Assembly (NCBI GenBank): GCA_012295275.1
Contig: CM022670.1
Coordinates: 2,873,335-2,937,334, forward strand
DNA: 64,000 bases
Reading direction: 5' to 3'
Source of the DNA: Chrysomallon squamiferum
Lineage: Eukaryota; Mollusca; Gastropoda; Neomphalida; Peltospiridae
The notes below the pieces were generated by a model. It was not told the origin of the DNA. It was given only the letters and a program-made list of their open reading frames with translations, and did not search any database. Shown here one piece after another: positions 48,110 to 60,959 of the stretch. How positions within the stretch are numbered: the stretch's first letter is position 1; the number at the start of each line of letters is the position of its first letter. The translations under genes were made by a program, and so were the position numbers.

Positions 48110-48870
48110 AGCAAACTTACAATGTGCTTATCTCAGAATAAAAAACAACAATTAGTAAGCTGAACAGAGCCTTTCTCATAAGTAACAGATTAACAGGGTT
48201 ATGTTCCCAACACAGGCGTGCATTAACCGTTAAACGATTATACACATATCTCAAGTAGTTCATTGACAGAAAAGCCCATAAAGACATAATCACTGATTTA
48301 AACACATCAATGAGTTAGTTATCTGTGTGGTTTCTTTTTCTAATATACTAACACAGTTATGTTCTAGACAGGTGTGTGTTACGTTAGTTAAATCAATATA
48401 ACCTGAAAATCCTAGGAAAACCTAATTTGACGTCTGATTTCTCTGCATTAGTTTCTTCTTATAAACTGACCTTTAATAAATGATATGCACATGTCAAATA
48501 ATTGAAAACCCTATAAAAAAAAACCTAATTCATGTCCTAAATATGTCAGCAAGTTATCTGTAGATGAATTTTTTTTTCTTTCTTATATACTCACAGGTGT
48601 GCATTAAACTTTACTAAATATTATACACATCAGTAACTGATTGGACTGAAAACCCTCGATCCAGATCTAATTCAGCTCTCAATAGTTTTGTTTCATAAAA
48701 CAACAAGTACGCATTAATCTTTAATAGACGATACCTACGTATATCAAGTAGCTGACTGACTGACAACCTGTAAAACCCTAATTAAAAATGTATGTCAGCT
48801 ATACATAATTTCTTCTTACAAACCAACAAAACTTTAGCGGATGACACACAATAGCTGATTTAACAACAAT
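48110..48870. repeat. ancient diverged tandem array, unit about 115-130 bp
   Basis: Related blocks of the form (GTGCATTAA)(CTTTAATAAATGATA)(CACATATCAAGTAGCTGA)(TGACAGAAAACCCTA) followed by AAAACCTAATT start near 48215, 48370, 48470, 48598, 48709 and 48828. The copies are strongly diverged and partly truncated, so this is an old array. It does not code. Confidence 0.6.
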
Positions 48871-49126
48871 CCTTCCATTAGATCCAACAATCACTCCAAC
48901 TCTTGACAGCATTCACTGGCTGGAACAATGAACTGTTTGGATAAGCAATGAACCATTTCCAACATGGTTGCCAACTGGGGCAGAGCGAGCACTACACCCC
49001 AGAGGCAGTTTACTCCATGTTATAAGCAGGCTTGTTTCAATCATTGTTTGCATGTTTATCTTTGCATGTTTCTTTATCAACTTCCTTACTAAACGGCTGA
49101 TCCATTTTTGACTCCCCCCTCCATAA

Positions 49127-49156
49127 AAAAAATATATATATATATATTTTTTAAAT

Positions 49157-49252
<96 letters not shown>
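49127..49252. repeat. (TA)n and (GATA)n microsatellite
   Basis: Two TA runs (49131-49147 and 49169-49196) followed by about 55 bases of TAGA. Confidence 0.95.
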
Positions 49253-49253
<1 letters not shown>

Positions 49254-49259
49254 TTATTT

Positions 49260-49960
49260 TCGATATAAATTGTGTTGGTGATTTGGGGTTTTGCAACAGA
49301 CAGTTCTTATATAGGATTATTTCTCTGATAAAATTCTTTTTGATCAAACTGTGCATTTGTTGTGTGGATTAAGATTTCAACTAATGAAGAGTTACAAATA
49401 AAGGTAAGATAATTAGGTTTATTTTGATTCTTCTTTTTAAAAACAAAATTCTCACTGATTAATTATGCCATTTAATTAATATAGTATTTTTGCTAATGTT
49501 TATATATATATATATATCTATATGTTGTTTGACTGATATATTATTATTATTATTACCATTTTATTTATTTTCATGTTTGTTTTAGTCTGTATATATATAT
49601 ATGTTAAAAGTTGTTCAAAATATTTAATAAATATTTCATTTCCTTTAAAATAATGAAGTGATTGTTATAAAAATTTTACTGAGTTTTTAAATAAATGAGA
49701 CATTTGTTATAATGACACTGTTAACATGTAATTTAACTGAAAATGGATGTTTTTCATTTCTTTTCTTCTTCTTTTTTTTTTAAATAATTTATTTTCTTTG
49801 TAATGTGTAATTTATTGTCATGTGTAATTGTGTTTTTTTGTTTTTTTTTTTTTTTTTTTGGTTTCTTTATTTTTTATTTAATTATTTTCTTTCTTTCTTT
49901 AATTTTTCTTCATAAAACTTTTTTGCTTGCTTTTGTAATATTTAAAAAAAAAATTATTAA
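49260..49960. other. AT-rich flank of the inverted-repeat element
   Basis: T-rich sequence, nothing recognised. Confidence 0.5.
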
Positions 49961-49966
49961 CACAAT

Positions 49967-52822
49967 ATATATGGGTCATTCCGTGTCAAATCACCCAATG
50001 GTTTAAACCCGACCGTCTCAGATTTTTATGAAACTTGGTATACTTGTTGACTGGGATCCCACAGCACCAAATCTGAAATATTAGCCCAATCAGACCAGTG
50101 GTGTGGGAGATACGGCCCATGGAATTTTGAGATTTTTGCCAAAAATGGGCGTGACCACCAACCTTAGAACCCTCATATCTCAGGAACTACTGGGCCAATC
50201 TTCATAAAATTGGTATTGTTAGAAAGGCAAAATGACAAGGATACCAAATCTGCCATTTTTGTTTAGTTTGGAAAATATTGGAGTACCTTGACCTTTTGAC
50301 CTTTGCTATGACCTTGAAATTGACCATGTGGATCATGTGATCTTGAGATGACCTTTATTGAAATTTAATCTCCCACATGTTAACTAAAACATATAAAAGT
50401 TTCCTGGGTGTAATATTTTTTGTTTAGCCACAATATAGATTTAAAAAATGCACATACATGAAAATAACACCTTTTCAGCCATTAACATCTGATTAACTAA
50501 AACATGAATGATCAATTCTGGATGCTAGGAATCACCATCTCTCTTGATCATCGAGTAAGACATTGTAGGCCTACATGTATGCATAAAGTTCACATATAAA
50601 AGTTTCCTGGGTATAATATTTTTTGTTTAGCCATAATAGAGATTTTTAAAAAATGCATACCTGCATGGATGATTGATACAATGCATTACAATGTACATTT
50701 TCTCTGAGACTAAAAATTCATCTTTGGAGTTAAAACCCACCTGACATGTCTGAAGGAATGCCTGAAGGATATGAAAAGATGCCAAATGGCATGACATGTT
50801 CTACACAATCAGGCTCAAAGGGTTAACAGGAAGTGATGCTTCAGGCAGGTCAGGAACTCCTTTAGATTCCCTGGTGCAATCCCCATTGAGCACATGGTAA
50901 TTTGAAGTTTAAGACAAAGAAGTTTCTTCATCTGCATTTCTTTGACAATCTGAAGCTTTTTAAGTTGGACACAATGTCAGATGTTGATACATAAACAATA
51001 TTTTTATTTCATAAAACCTATTAAGTAATTGTATCATGTCATGTGGGCCTTGCCATTGGTTTTGAACAAGGCTTCAGTCAACAACAGTACAACCCAGTCT
51101 GAAATCAGACATCATCAAGTGATGTACTGCATAATGTATCTTCGGCACAGAGTATGAACAAGGTCTACTTCACCTTAATAAACTGTGGTTTATACTTGAG
51201 AAGATTGACATAAATGCCCAAGACTTGTGGGCCTTTGGCAATAACACATGTACTCTGCTGCCATTTTATGACCTGCTTAACTTTACTGAAAGGGTTTCAG
51301 GATTTGATTTAATATTTAGGAAAGCACTGACTTTGTTCTATTGAATTGAAGGTGCAGGCCAATACTGAAAATCCTTATTTCTTCCAGAGCTAACTGCAGC
51401 TTTAACTCTCCTGAAAATGTGTGTTATCAACACCATCATATCAAAAAGGAGTTGTTGCGAAGTGTATGGAAAACTGAGGAAATGGAACTCCTCACTCTTT
51501 GAAGTGGGATCAAAACACGGGACATCAAGAGTATCATGAACAAGAACTTTTCATCAAATTTTCAACATCGCAGAAAAACTGTTGTGATCCCCTTAATCGT
51601 CACCCTGAGCAAGCACGCACTAGATCTTTAAGAATTGTTAGCATGGGCACTTACAAATGCTTAGTAAATCCTCCAAAGACACTAGTGCCAGGAGACAAGT
51701 TGTGCTGCGACTGTCTGATTACCCTTCAGAAATCAAAGGTCCTGCAGAGGATGGCTTTAGTATGGGTGGTATTACAATGGGAGAATTTGGTGATAACTTG
51801 CCAGACAAACCGCTGGTTGTTGTTTCCCTAGAAAAGGACTTTGATTTGAATTCTATTCTGTTGAGTTTAGGCGAAACTCCTGTCAAACTCCATTCACTAG
51901 CGCATTCCAGTAAATGAATGAAAGGACAGAAAAAAACTAGCATCAGCTACAGTAACATTAAAATGACATCTTAATGTCTGAATCCTACACAGAGCGTGTG
52001 CAAATCTTGATTTTGTCACCCTTTACCATTGAAAGGACAATGAATTGAAGGAGGAAATAATCCAATTTTATGAAAGTGATGAGAACACTAGAATGTGTCT
52101 GGGAATGAAGGATACAGTGAGCATTTGAAACAAACATAGTGAGAAGGTTAAGCATCAGAAACACCTAGTTCTCTCAAATTTATGTGAACTTTATGCATAC
52201 ATGTAGGCCTACAATGTCTTACTCGATGATCAAGAAAGATGGTGATCCCTAGCATCCAGAGTTGATCATTCAGGTTTTAGTTAATCAGATGTTAATGGCT
52301 GAAAATGTGTTATTTTCATGTATGTGCATTTTTTAAATCTATATTGTGGCTAAACAAAAAAATATTACACCCAGGAAACTTTTATATGTTTTTTAGTTAA
52401 CATGTGGGAGATTAAATTTCAATAAAGGTCATCTCAAGATCACGTGATCCACACGGTCAATTTCAAGGTCATAGCAAAGGTCAAAAGGTCAAGGTACTCC
52501 AATATTTTCCAAACTAAACAAAAATGGCAGATTTGGTATCCTTGTCATTTTGCCTTTCTAACAATACCAATTTTATGAAGATTGGCCCAGTAGTTCCTGA
52601 GATATGAGGGTTCTAAGGTTGGTGGTCACACCCATTTTTGGCAAAAATCTCAAAATTCCGTGGGCCGTATCTCCCACACCACTGGTCTGATTGGGCTAAT
52701 ATTTCAGATTTGGTGCTGTGGGATCCCAGTCAACAAATATACCAAGTTTTATAAAAATCTGAGACGGTCGGGTTTAAATTTCTTTTTTTTTTGGGTGATT
52801 TGACACGGAATGACCCATATAT
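49967..52822. mobile_element. 2.86 kb DNA transposon with ~630 bp terminal inverted repeats
   Basis: The left end TATATATGGGTCATTCCGTG and the right end, read in reverse complement, are the same. The match continues inward with few differences: 49967-50595 against 52822-52182. Shared landmarks include GACGGTCTCAGATTTTTAT, TGACTGGGATCCCAC and TAGGCCTACATGTATGCATA. The element sits in an AT-repeat, so the target-site duplication (TA, TATA or ATATAT) cannot be fixed. The core between the arms carries a broken transposon gene. Just inside the left arm, 50594-50670 repeats part of that arm (50388-50460). The superfamily is not certain. Confidence 0.85.
51490..52200 (+). pseudogene. truncated, frameshifted transposon-encoded protein (N-terminal half)
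   Basis: Pieces in shifting frames recall a transposon protein common in cnidarians, insects and molluscs. At about 51565-51730 the sequence encodes NCCDPLNRH and, further on, VPGDKLCCDC, a likely zinc-binding N-terminal domain. At 51790-51915 it encodes LNSILLSLGETPVKLHSL. At about 51990-52030 it encodes RVQILILSPFTIERT. Near 52050-52130 it encodes QFYESDENTRMCLGMKD. At 52140-52200 it encodes HLVLSNLCELYA. The last block runs into the right inverted arm, where the frame stops, so the C-terminal half with any catalytic residues is absent. At least two frameshifts and a stop break it. The family resemblance is from memory and I cannot name the superfamily. Confidence 0.6.
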
Positions 52823-52829
52823 AATTGTT

Positions 52830-53501
52830 TTTACTGTAGATGTGTCTTACCATTAAGAAACTACTTTATGTAAACACATAAATAACACATATCAGAAAAG
52901 AAAGACACAGATATACACTATCATGAACAAACTATAAAAGCACTTAAACAGTGCATTAAGTTTTGATTACATTTTTTTGTATTGCTCTCTTCTCCTTCTT
53001 GTTTATATATTTTTATTATTATGAAAATAAAACCAAAGCCATATGTTGTCATGGTGAATTTTCCAGTTAAAAATGTTTACCTTTGTATATTCATCTTATT
53101 TTTGTAGCATTTTTATTTTCATTTTTATCATTTATAGCACATTTTATTGATTTTTTTTTTCTTTCTGTTTTTTATTTTTTGGGGGAAGTGAGGTTTTATT
53201 ACTAAAATAAAACACATATGACATCTTTGTGAAAAAGTAATTTGATCAGTTTCAGATAATGTTCACACTTAAAAGAGTATTGTATATGCTTGTATAGGCC
53301 TTCTTGAACAGTTTAAAATTAAAGTCTTTGATAATTTCCCTCTCAAAATTATATTTAAATTCAAAAAGTAATTTTTATTTTGTTTTTAATTTCATTTGGA
53401 CTGATACTATGTTAATGAAAAAAATAATAATAATTAAAAAAAATAATAAAAAAAAAAAACAATAATAATAATTATAAAAAAATAAATAAATAAATTAATT
53501 A

Positions 53502-53546
<45 letters not shown>

Positions 53547-53830
53547 TTAAAAAAGAATAAATAAAATAAATAAAAAAATAAATAATGCTTCCAAATATCA
53601 TGTCAAAAAAAAAAAAAAGAATAAAAATAAATAAAAAAATAAAAAAATAAAATTTAAAAAAAGAGATAAAAACCTCTTTTTCTTGTAACAATTATCTAGA
53701 GAATGTAACAATAAAACCTAACCCTTGGGGTGTGTGACATATATTACCACTGTCACTGTGACAAGACATGTTGATAGTCAGTGCATGTGGAGAGTATTAA
53801 CAGGTAATGTCTTTTCTTTCTAGGTTACAG
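52830..53830. other. AT-rich intergenic DNA upstream of the second P450 gene
   Basis: Holds an (AAT)n run at 53506-53546 within a 250-base A/T-only stretch (53415-53665). A 5'-UTR exon may lie here: candidate acceptors end at 53822 (TTTCTTTCTAG) and 53869 (TTGTTTCTAG) before the start codon at 53899. Confidence 0.45.
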
Positions 53831-53898
53831 CACACTGATTTGTGGCAAAAACGCCTGTCTTGTTTCTAGCCATTGGAGAAAAGTAAAAAAAGGTGAAA

Positions 53899-56800
53899 AT
53901 GTTCATTCTGTATCATCACCTGCTGAACTTCATCTCTCAAGTGACCTCTTCCTTCGACTTCACCTCGGCTATTGTTTTTGCAGCATTGCTGACATGCCTG
54001 TGGTTCATCTACAAAATAATTATCTCCCCTTATCTCTCTCCACTCAAGAAGGTATGTTTTTAATGTTTATCTTTTTTCTTTTTTTTTTAATTTTCAGATT
54101 TATATACATGTATAATTATAATAAATGATTTGGTTTTAATTTTTAGGAGGTTATATTGATATTTCTTTTCTTTTTATATATGAATTAAAGGACAGGATTC
54201 ATTTTAATTTTTTTTTAAAATAAGGTCCTATTCTTAATAAATATGTAACAGTTACTCTTGTAAGAAAGCAAATTAACAATGTAAAACTAAAACAATTGTT
54301 TATATTTAGAGGCACTTCTACTATTCATACATTTTCACCTGTAAATTATAGACAATGTATATATTTTTTAGCAATTTTCATTCCAAATTATGGTTTAAAA
54401 ATGTTAGCTATAGCCAAAAATTCATATAAAGGTACAATAAATTAATAAAAAGAAAATCATAACAATTTATTTATTCCAAATAATAGTTCTAAATTGTTAG
54501 TTATAGCCAAAAGATTCATGTAATGTTACAAAAAAAAACCCCAAAAACAAAACAAGAGACATGTTTAATTCTGTTATTCAATGCAAATAAAGAAAAAGAA
54601 GGTTAATATATTTTATGTCAGGTTTGGTTTGTTTTTCCTCATTGGCTGAAATGACAAAATTAGCTGCGTTCAAGGCCATGTTTAAACAAAGTATCGATTT
54701 GTCACTGAATAAACTGTAGACACTTTCCTCGTTATCAATATTTGCAAACAAATACTTGTTTTATCTGATAACTCAGTGCAAACACACTTAGCACAAAACC
54801 ACAAATTTATTAAGTGTTGTTTCTTCCAATAGCTACCAGTATCATCAAAAATGACCTTTTAAAAATTAAACAATAGTAAATTTGATGCAATATACTAAAG
54901 TGCTACAACACAGCTGAATGGTATTGTACTTGTCTGATAGGTTTAAAGTTCAAACCCCATCATTGGTAGTTTTCAAGCTTATGTGTTTTTATATATATAT
55001 ATATATATATACCTTGTATTACCTGAGGTTTAAATTAGAGAAATATTTATTTTATTTTAAATATTGTTTTGAATTAGAACTTGATACTTATTAGTATGTG
55101 TATATATACATACACACACATCTATATAATTTGTGATTGTTTCAAATTACATTTCTAAAGTACACACGCATAACGCATTATGTAACTGCAGATTAATTTC
55201 ACGAAGCCTTATTGAATAACAACAGACCCTTGACATGATAAATAATGTAAAATGTAGCACACTTCAATGTCAAATGTACAGATATCCATGCATGACTTAT
55301 CTTTCACATTAGGCACTATAATATTACTAACAACCTTAGTCAAATGACCGATTTACCTCTTGAGAACAAAACGTAATGTCTCAAGTGCTGCACTGTTACA
55401 TAAAACACACATCAGATAAATTTAATATCTGGAAAAAGTCAGTCAGTAGGACTTTGATTTTTCAGAAAAAAAAAGAAAAAAAAGAAGAAGAAATAATTAC
55501 TTCTATAACCATGCTGAAGCATGTTTTAATATTAATCTGGGGTTTTTGGGCGTCAGATGTTTGGTATTAGTAAAATAATACATGAGACATTTATCTCAGA
55601 TTATAGTAATATGATAATTGTGAAAAAAAAAAAAAAAAAAAAAACCCCAAAACAATATAGAAACAAAAAAGATATTAATCACAGTAAATGGATTAAAAGT
55701 TAGGCCATAAAAAAAATATAATTTTGAACTAAGGCCATAGTAACAGATGAATCTATTACAAAATAAGGAAGGCTTGAAAGTATAATTAAAAGTAAAACCA
55801 AAATAGTATAATAACAAATGAGGCCATTTTAATATAATAAATAGTAATGCTGTAGAAAGAAAATTAAAAGTAAGACCATAACAGTATAAAACAACAGTAG
55901 CTTTTATAATATAAAAAAGGTTTTAAAGTACAATTAGAATATAAGAAGATAACTGTACAATGACAACTGAGTTCACAGTAATATAGCAAAAGGTGAGGCT
56001 ATAATTATGTAACAGAAAGCAAGGAATTAATAATATAAAAATGAGACCTTAACAATATATCTTTGAAATAAAAATTATTGGCATTGTTATTTCATAATAT
56101 GTGTGTAAAAAATAAATATAAATAAATAAATAAACTAATTAATTAAAAACAAACAAGCCAACCAACCTATTATTTAATAAAAATATTGATCTATAAGCAT
56201 TAAATAAAATATACAAGCATTGTTTGGTGACAAGAACTTCTATCACAATGCATTTTTTAAATTTGTTTTTGCTATTTTTGCTATTTTTTATTTATTTATT
56301 TTTCTTTTTGAATATATTTTGAAATAAGAAAAAGAATGACAAAAATTTCTTTATTTATACAATAAAAGGACAAAAAGTCAGCTATATTAAATATTATTAC
56401 ACTGTTCCAAAAACAAAGATCATGTGGTGTTGTTGAAAATGAAAACAAAACAATATTTGTTTTCACTGATGGAAAAGTTCAGTACAGATGAACTTGGTTA
56501 GCACCTGAATAAAACCTAAAAGTACATCACAAAATACATTAAAAAAAGTAAATTGTAAATCTGCCATAGATTCAAAGGAGAATATTTATGGTTATTGTGA
56601 TTTTTCTGCATTCATGTTAAAAGTGGACAATATTCAGAATTCTTTTTTGACAGTATCATGTTTTATTTTATTTTATTTATTTATTTATTTATTTACAATT
56701 TAATTGATTTTTTTTTTTTTTTGTTTGTTTGTTTGGTTCTGTGCTTTTTAAATTTAATTTAATTTAATTTAATTTAATTTATTTATTGATTTTTTTTTTA

Positions 56801-57343
56801 TGTTATTATTATCCTCAAAAATATAAGAACAAATTTATTATTATTACTATGTTTATCATGATTATTATTATTTAACTTTTTAATTTTTATCATAATTTTA
56901 TTATTATTTTTTTATATTTGTGTTTTTTGCATTCAATCAGTCAATCTTTCCAATTTTTTTTTTGAAAGAAAGTTAAAGTAATAAACAAATAACTGTCTAT
57001 GCATTTATTCTATTTTCTTTGCAACAAATTAAATTCAGAATTCTTTTATTTTTTTGTGCCTCTCAGCCACTGTTTTTAAAGCATATAATGTCTTTAAAAC
57101 TGTGTATTGTCAAACTTTAACCTCAATAAATGTAAGCTATAAAATATGTTAAATGTTCCACTTTGAAGGAAAAATATTTATAAGGTGAAAAGAATGTGAT
57201 AGGTGCAGTGCAATCTGAACAGTTTTTTAATAACACTTAATTTAATATTAATTTTTTATTTTTTATTTTTTTATTAATGATGAATGGATTGTTAGTGTAT
57301 GTAACCACACCTTCAAAATATCAGATGATATTTACTTTAATTC

Positions 57344-57374
<31 letters not shown>

Positions 57375-58942
57375 TTTTAGTCAAATCTTTAAAAAAATGA
57401 CAGATGATTCTGACTGGAAATAAATGAGAAAGACATCAAACTTGAATTAATAAAGTTTTTAATCACCTTTAGAAAGGCATGGCCTGTGACTCAACAGGAG
57501 TTTTTGCCTGATGGAGTATAGTTATAACAGTCAATTCTCCTTGATGTCCCTTTTGGAAATTTACCATTCCAACCAGTGCACTCTTTAGGAATGGATTCAC
57601 CAGTATGATCTTTACCTAAGGAGCAATTGTGACCGAATCAGTTTTAATTGGTGGTAATACTGGAATATTTCCCATTCTAACAAATGCTCTTTGAAGATAT
57701 ATAACCAGGTAGTAGAGCACTTGACAAAAAGTCTTAGTATCAGTTGAACTATTACCATTCTAACAAGTGCTCCAGAGAAATACTTACCAAACAGTGATTT
57801 TCTTAACTTAAGTTACTCTATTAATTTAAGCCATTTTCCCATTCAAACCAGATTTTTAATAGGTTATAAACTTAATAATTTCTGCCTCAAGGGAAAAAGA
57901 GTTACCTGGTTAATTTGCTTCATTACATCTATTGTGCTTTTTCCAATTCCAGACATAGTTCCTAACTGATGTCAATCAAATAACTTAATTTAAGTTGTCT
58001 GCAGGAAGATGCATATTACAGACATATTACAGACATCATTTACACCAAACTACAAGCTGACTTTTCTCTCTCAGTATGCTCTTACAAAAATCTCATCTGA
58101 AACATGATATACTGTTAATATAATGATTTGTCGACATTTTGTTAAGCAGTCATTTATTTTTACAGCATATATATTTTCTATCACCACTGGTGAATTTTAC
58201 TCCTGTGAACCACAAATGTGTAGATAAAAGGTAAATCATACACAGGTAGATGTGAATTTGAGTGAATTACATGTTCGTGTAAAATATACATAATAATTAT
58301 TTTGCAGGTGTAAATGTGTGTGCAATATAAAATTGCATTATTTATTCATGTAGAATTTTAATATAGATATACTTACAGTAACAAAAGCAAATTACAAGTT
58401 GGTCAATATAAATGCAAGTTACAAATCTGCTGCAAGTAATTATGTTTTATATATTTTTAAATTATATAGGATGAAGTAAATCAATATAAAATAAATATAT
58501 AGATATAAATGCACATTACATATTAGGGGCAAGTGAAGGTATAACACACAAACACATACATACACACATAAACACACACATGTAGAATTAATGTGCGTTA
58601 TATATGCTGTTAGAAGTATGTGTAGTTATAAGAAGTGGAATATATTAAGTATAGGAGTAATAGTATTAACTGTATTAGTAGAAGTAGTAAAAGGTGTAAC
58701 AGTACTAATAGCATTAATTGTATTAGTAATATTAATAGACATAGCAGAAGTAACTGTAGTAGGCCTAGTAATTGAAATTATAGTAGTAATGGTATTATTG
58801 ATACTGATGTTGTTATTGTCATTGTTGTTGTTATCCAAAACTTTGTTGTCTTTTTCCAGATTCCTGGTCCCCATATTCCAAGCTGGTTGCTAGGCAACTT
58901 AAAAGAGATTTATACAGGGGAGGCAGTTGATCCATTTGTAAG
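53899..58942 (+). CDS. second cytochrome P450 gene, first two coding exons only
   Basis: Exon 1 (53899-54051, 51 codons) encodes an N-terminal membrane anchor with the segment TCLWFIYKIIISPYLSPLKK. It aligns with TWLLYRLIIEPYLSHLRK in the P450 gene at 32118. Exon 2 (58860-58942, 83 bases) encodes IPGPHIPSWLLGNLKEIYTG and then EAVDPFVR, matching IPGLPRTSIFMGNMKEIFKG and EPVDPIVK. Both junctions have the same phases as in the first gene (0 and 2) and exon 2 has exactly the same length. Intron 1 is 4.8 kb against 0.3 kb in the first copy. No match to exon 3 was found up to 64000, so intron 2 exceeds 5 kb or the copy is broken. It is a tandem duplicate in the same orientation; whether the whole gene is intact cannot be judged here. 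Confidence 0.87.
54905..54980 (+). mobile_element. tRNA-derived SINE head in intron 1 of the second P450 gene
   Basis: CAGCTGAATGGTATTGTACT at 54911-54930 resembles box A, and AGTTCAAACCCC at 54947-54958 is a good box B. The spacing is tRNA-like. It is a diverged SINE, not a working tRNA. Confidence 0.5.
55680..56060. repeat. old AT-rich minisatellite, unit about 30-40 bp
   Basis: Variants of AAAAGTAAGACCATAACAGT, ATAATAACAAATGAGGCCAT and TTAATAATATAAAAATGAG recur about ten times with heavy divergence. Introns rarely keep this without tandem origin. Confidence 0.5.
57555..57860. repeat. diverged short tandem repeat, four copies
   Basis: ACCATTCCAACCAGTGCACT (57563), CCCATTCTAACAAATGCTCT (57670), ACCATTCTAACAAGTGCTCC (57750) and CCCATTCAAACCAG (57838) are spaced 107, 80 and 88 bases apart. 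The intervening sequence shows weaker similarity. Confidence 0.5.
58640..58840. repeat. degenerate AGT/ATT triplet tract before exon 2
   Basis: AGTAAT, TATTAG and GTAGTA triplets dominate for 200 bases directly upstream of the polypyrimidine tract of exon 2. The 100-codon Val/Leu/Ile-rich frame through it is a repeat artefact. Confidence 0.65.
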
Positions 58943-58949
58943 GTAAATC

Positions 58950-60380
58950 ATTTACAAACAGAACTAAATGTATATGTGTATTAGGCTGACCTTTGTACCT
59001 TTTAATTATCATTATTACTACTTCTTCAGCCACTTCTGCTAACAGTATTACTTTTAATATATGTTATTCCTGAATAATACCTGAAGAAAAAAAAAAAAAA
59101 AGAAAGAAAGAAAGAAAAAAAAAAAAAAAAAAATAAACAAGTTTAAAACTACTGACCATAAAACAAACAAAAAATGTTTTAGCCTTAACAAAAACAGTCA
59201 CAGGACTTGGGGAAAAAAAAAAAAAAAAAAAAAAAAGAAGAAGAAGAAAAGAACTAAATAAACATGAGACTACTTGAAGATTTAAATCTTTTGAAATCTG
59301 CACTGGCTGGGGACTGGGGGGGGTGTTTAATCTGATAACCTGTATCTTGTCCAAATAGGACATTGTCCCACATTGAGAAATGGTATCAATTGTACTAGAT
59401 ATCACTGAAACCGTTCAGCTGAATGAGGCTATCAAAAGCAGGTGCAGCTATCCTTTCACAAAGCTAACTGAAGAAGTGCAGTAAAGGGGTGGTCACTCTA
59501 TACACTGCTCAGCAGAAAAAACTGATTTTCAAGGTCATGGTTATGACATGTGTTTGTACACCTAGACACAGCCATATATACTAACATAAACAAACACACA
59601 GACAGACATACATATTTTTTTTAAAATAACAAAAATCTAAATATATGTGTTTACATAAAAGCATATTTATCTACATCCAGTACTCATAATAATATGGGTA
59701 TATTTATTTATTGTGGGTTTATATTGGATTAGGGTACACAAATCATACACTGATAATCATATACCAATGCACATATCCATGTATACGTACATGCATACAT
59801 ATATACATACATATAAAAAACAAACAACATACATACCTATACATATACGCATATATACACATACACACTTTCACACACATACCTACACATATATCTTTAT
59901 TTTATAGCAAATTAATCATTTATCGTCATATCAGTTATTATATATTTACCTTGATATCAGCTGAATATCTATGTTCATAATCAATTGTTGAATATTTATC
60001 TTCATATCAACTGTCGAATGTTTATTTATCTTCATAATCATGAAAAAAAAAAATAATAATAATAATAATAACACAATGTCAAGAAGATTTTTGAAATGAG
60101 GAGGTTTGCTGACTGACAGTTGGAGTGATGCTGCTATTTTTGTCAGGGATTAATGTCACCCAGACCTACTGACAGTGATGATGTTCACCTCTGCAGAGTG
60201 TCTACCATGACCCCACTTGATTTATGAGAGTTTGATCCTGTCGTTGTCATATAATGTAAGGAATATGATGTAAACCTGTTCTTCGAAAAGAAATTTAAAA
60301 AAGAATTATATATATATATTTTTTTATTGTTTTCAACAAGAAGACTTTTTCATGCATAAAGGATTTAACTAGAGACTGTT
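58950..60380. other. intron of the second P450 gene, poly(A) and ATAC repeats
   Basis: Contains long A/GAAA runs (59085-59132 and 59213-59250) and degenerate ATACAC repeats (59780-59890). The 60080-60280 segment is less AT-rich but unrecognised. Confidence 0.5.
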
Positions 60381-60384
60381 GAGT

Positions 60385-60455
60385 GTAAAATTAAGTCTTC
60401 AAGACATCCAGGGTGCTAGATAGGTTGTGGGTTCAAATACTAATATAAGATTAAA
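60385..60455 (+). mobile_element. possible tRNA-derived SINE fragment
   Basis: GTGGGTTCAAATACTA at about 60427-60442 resembles a pol III box B, preceded by GGTGCTAGATAG at a suitable distance. No good box A is visible, so this is weak. Confidence 0.3.
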
Positions 60456-60959
60456 ATATATATATTTGGTTATTTAATTAATAATTTTTTTATTTATTTA
60501 TCTTGTTAGTTAAAACAAAATAAAACAAAATATATATATAAATATATATATATTTTAGAATTCATAATATTTTTCTTTCCTGATAATTTAATTTTTTAAT
60601 TTTTATATTTAATTTCACTTCACTTAATATTTATTTATTTGTTTTATTATTTATTTAAATTTGTTAATTGATTAATTAATTAATTAATTAATTAGTTTAT
60701 TTATTTATATATTGTGGAGCTAGTAATGTCTCCCCTGTGTCTATTGTTTCCAGGAGTATTACTCTCCAGCTCTCTATATATCTGCCTGTTACTGAAAAGG
60801 AAAAAACATTTTATTTCAGGGCACAATTAACAGCTTTATATGTTCTGTGATGTCTGTTCATTTTAGATTTAGCCTCAAGACCAGAATAAAGAGATCTTCA
60901 GAAAATAAATATGTTTTTAAGCCATTGTTGGCAGTTCTATGAGAATAATTTTGATTAAT

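Noticed and set aside
58591-58893. 100-codon Val/Leu/Ile-rich frame that looks like a membrane protein
   Set aside because: It is made by a degenerate GTA/ATT triplet tract, and its end overlaps the P450 exon 2 in another frame.
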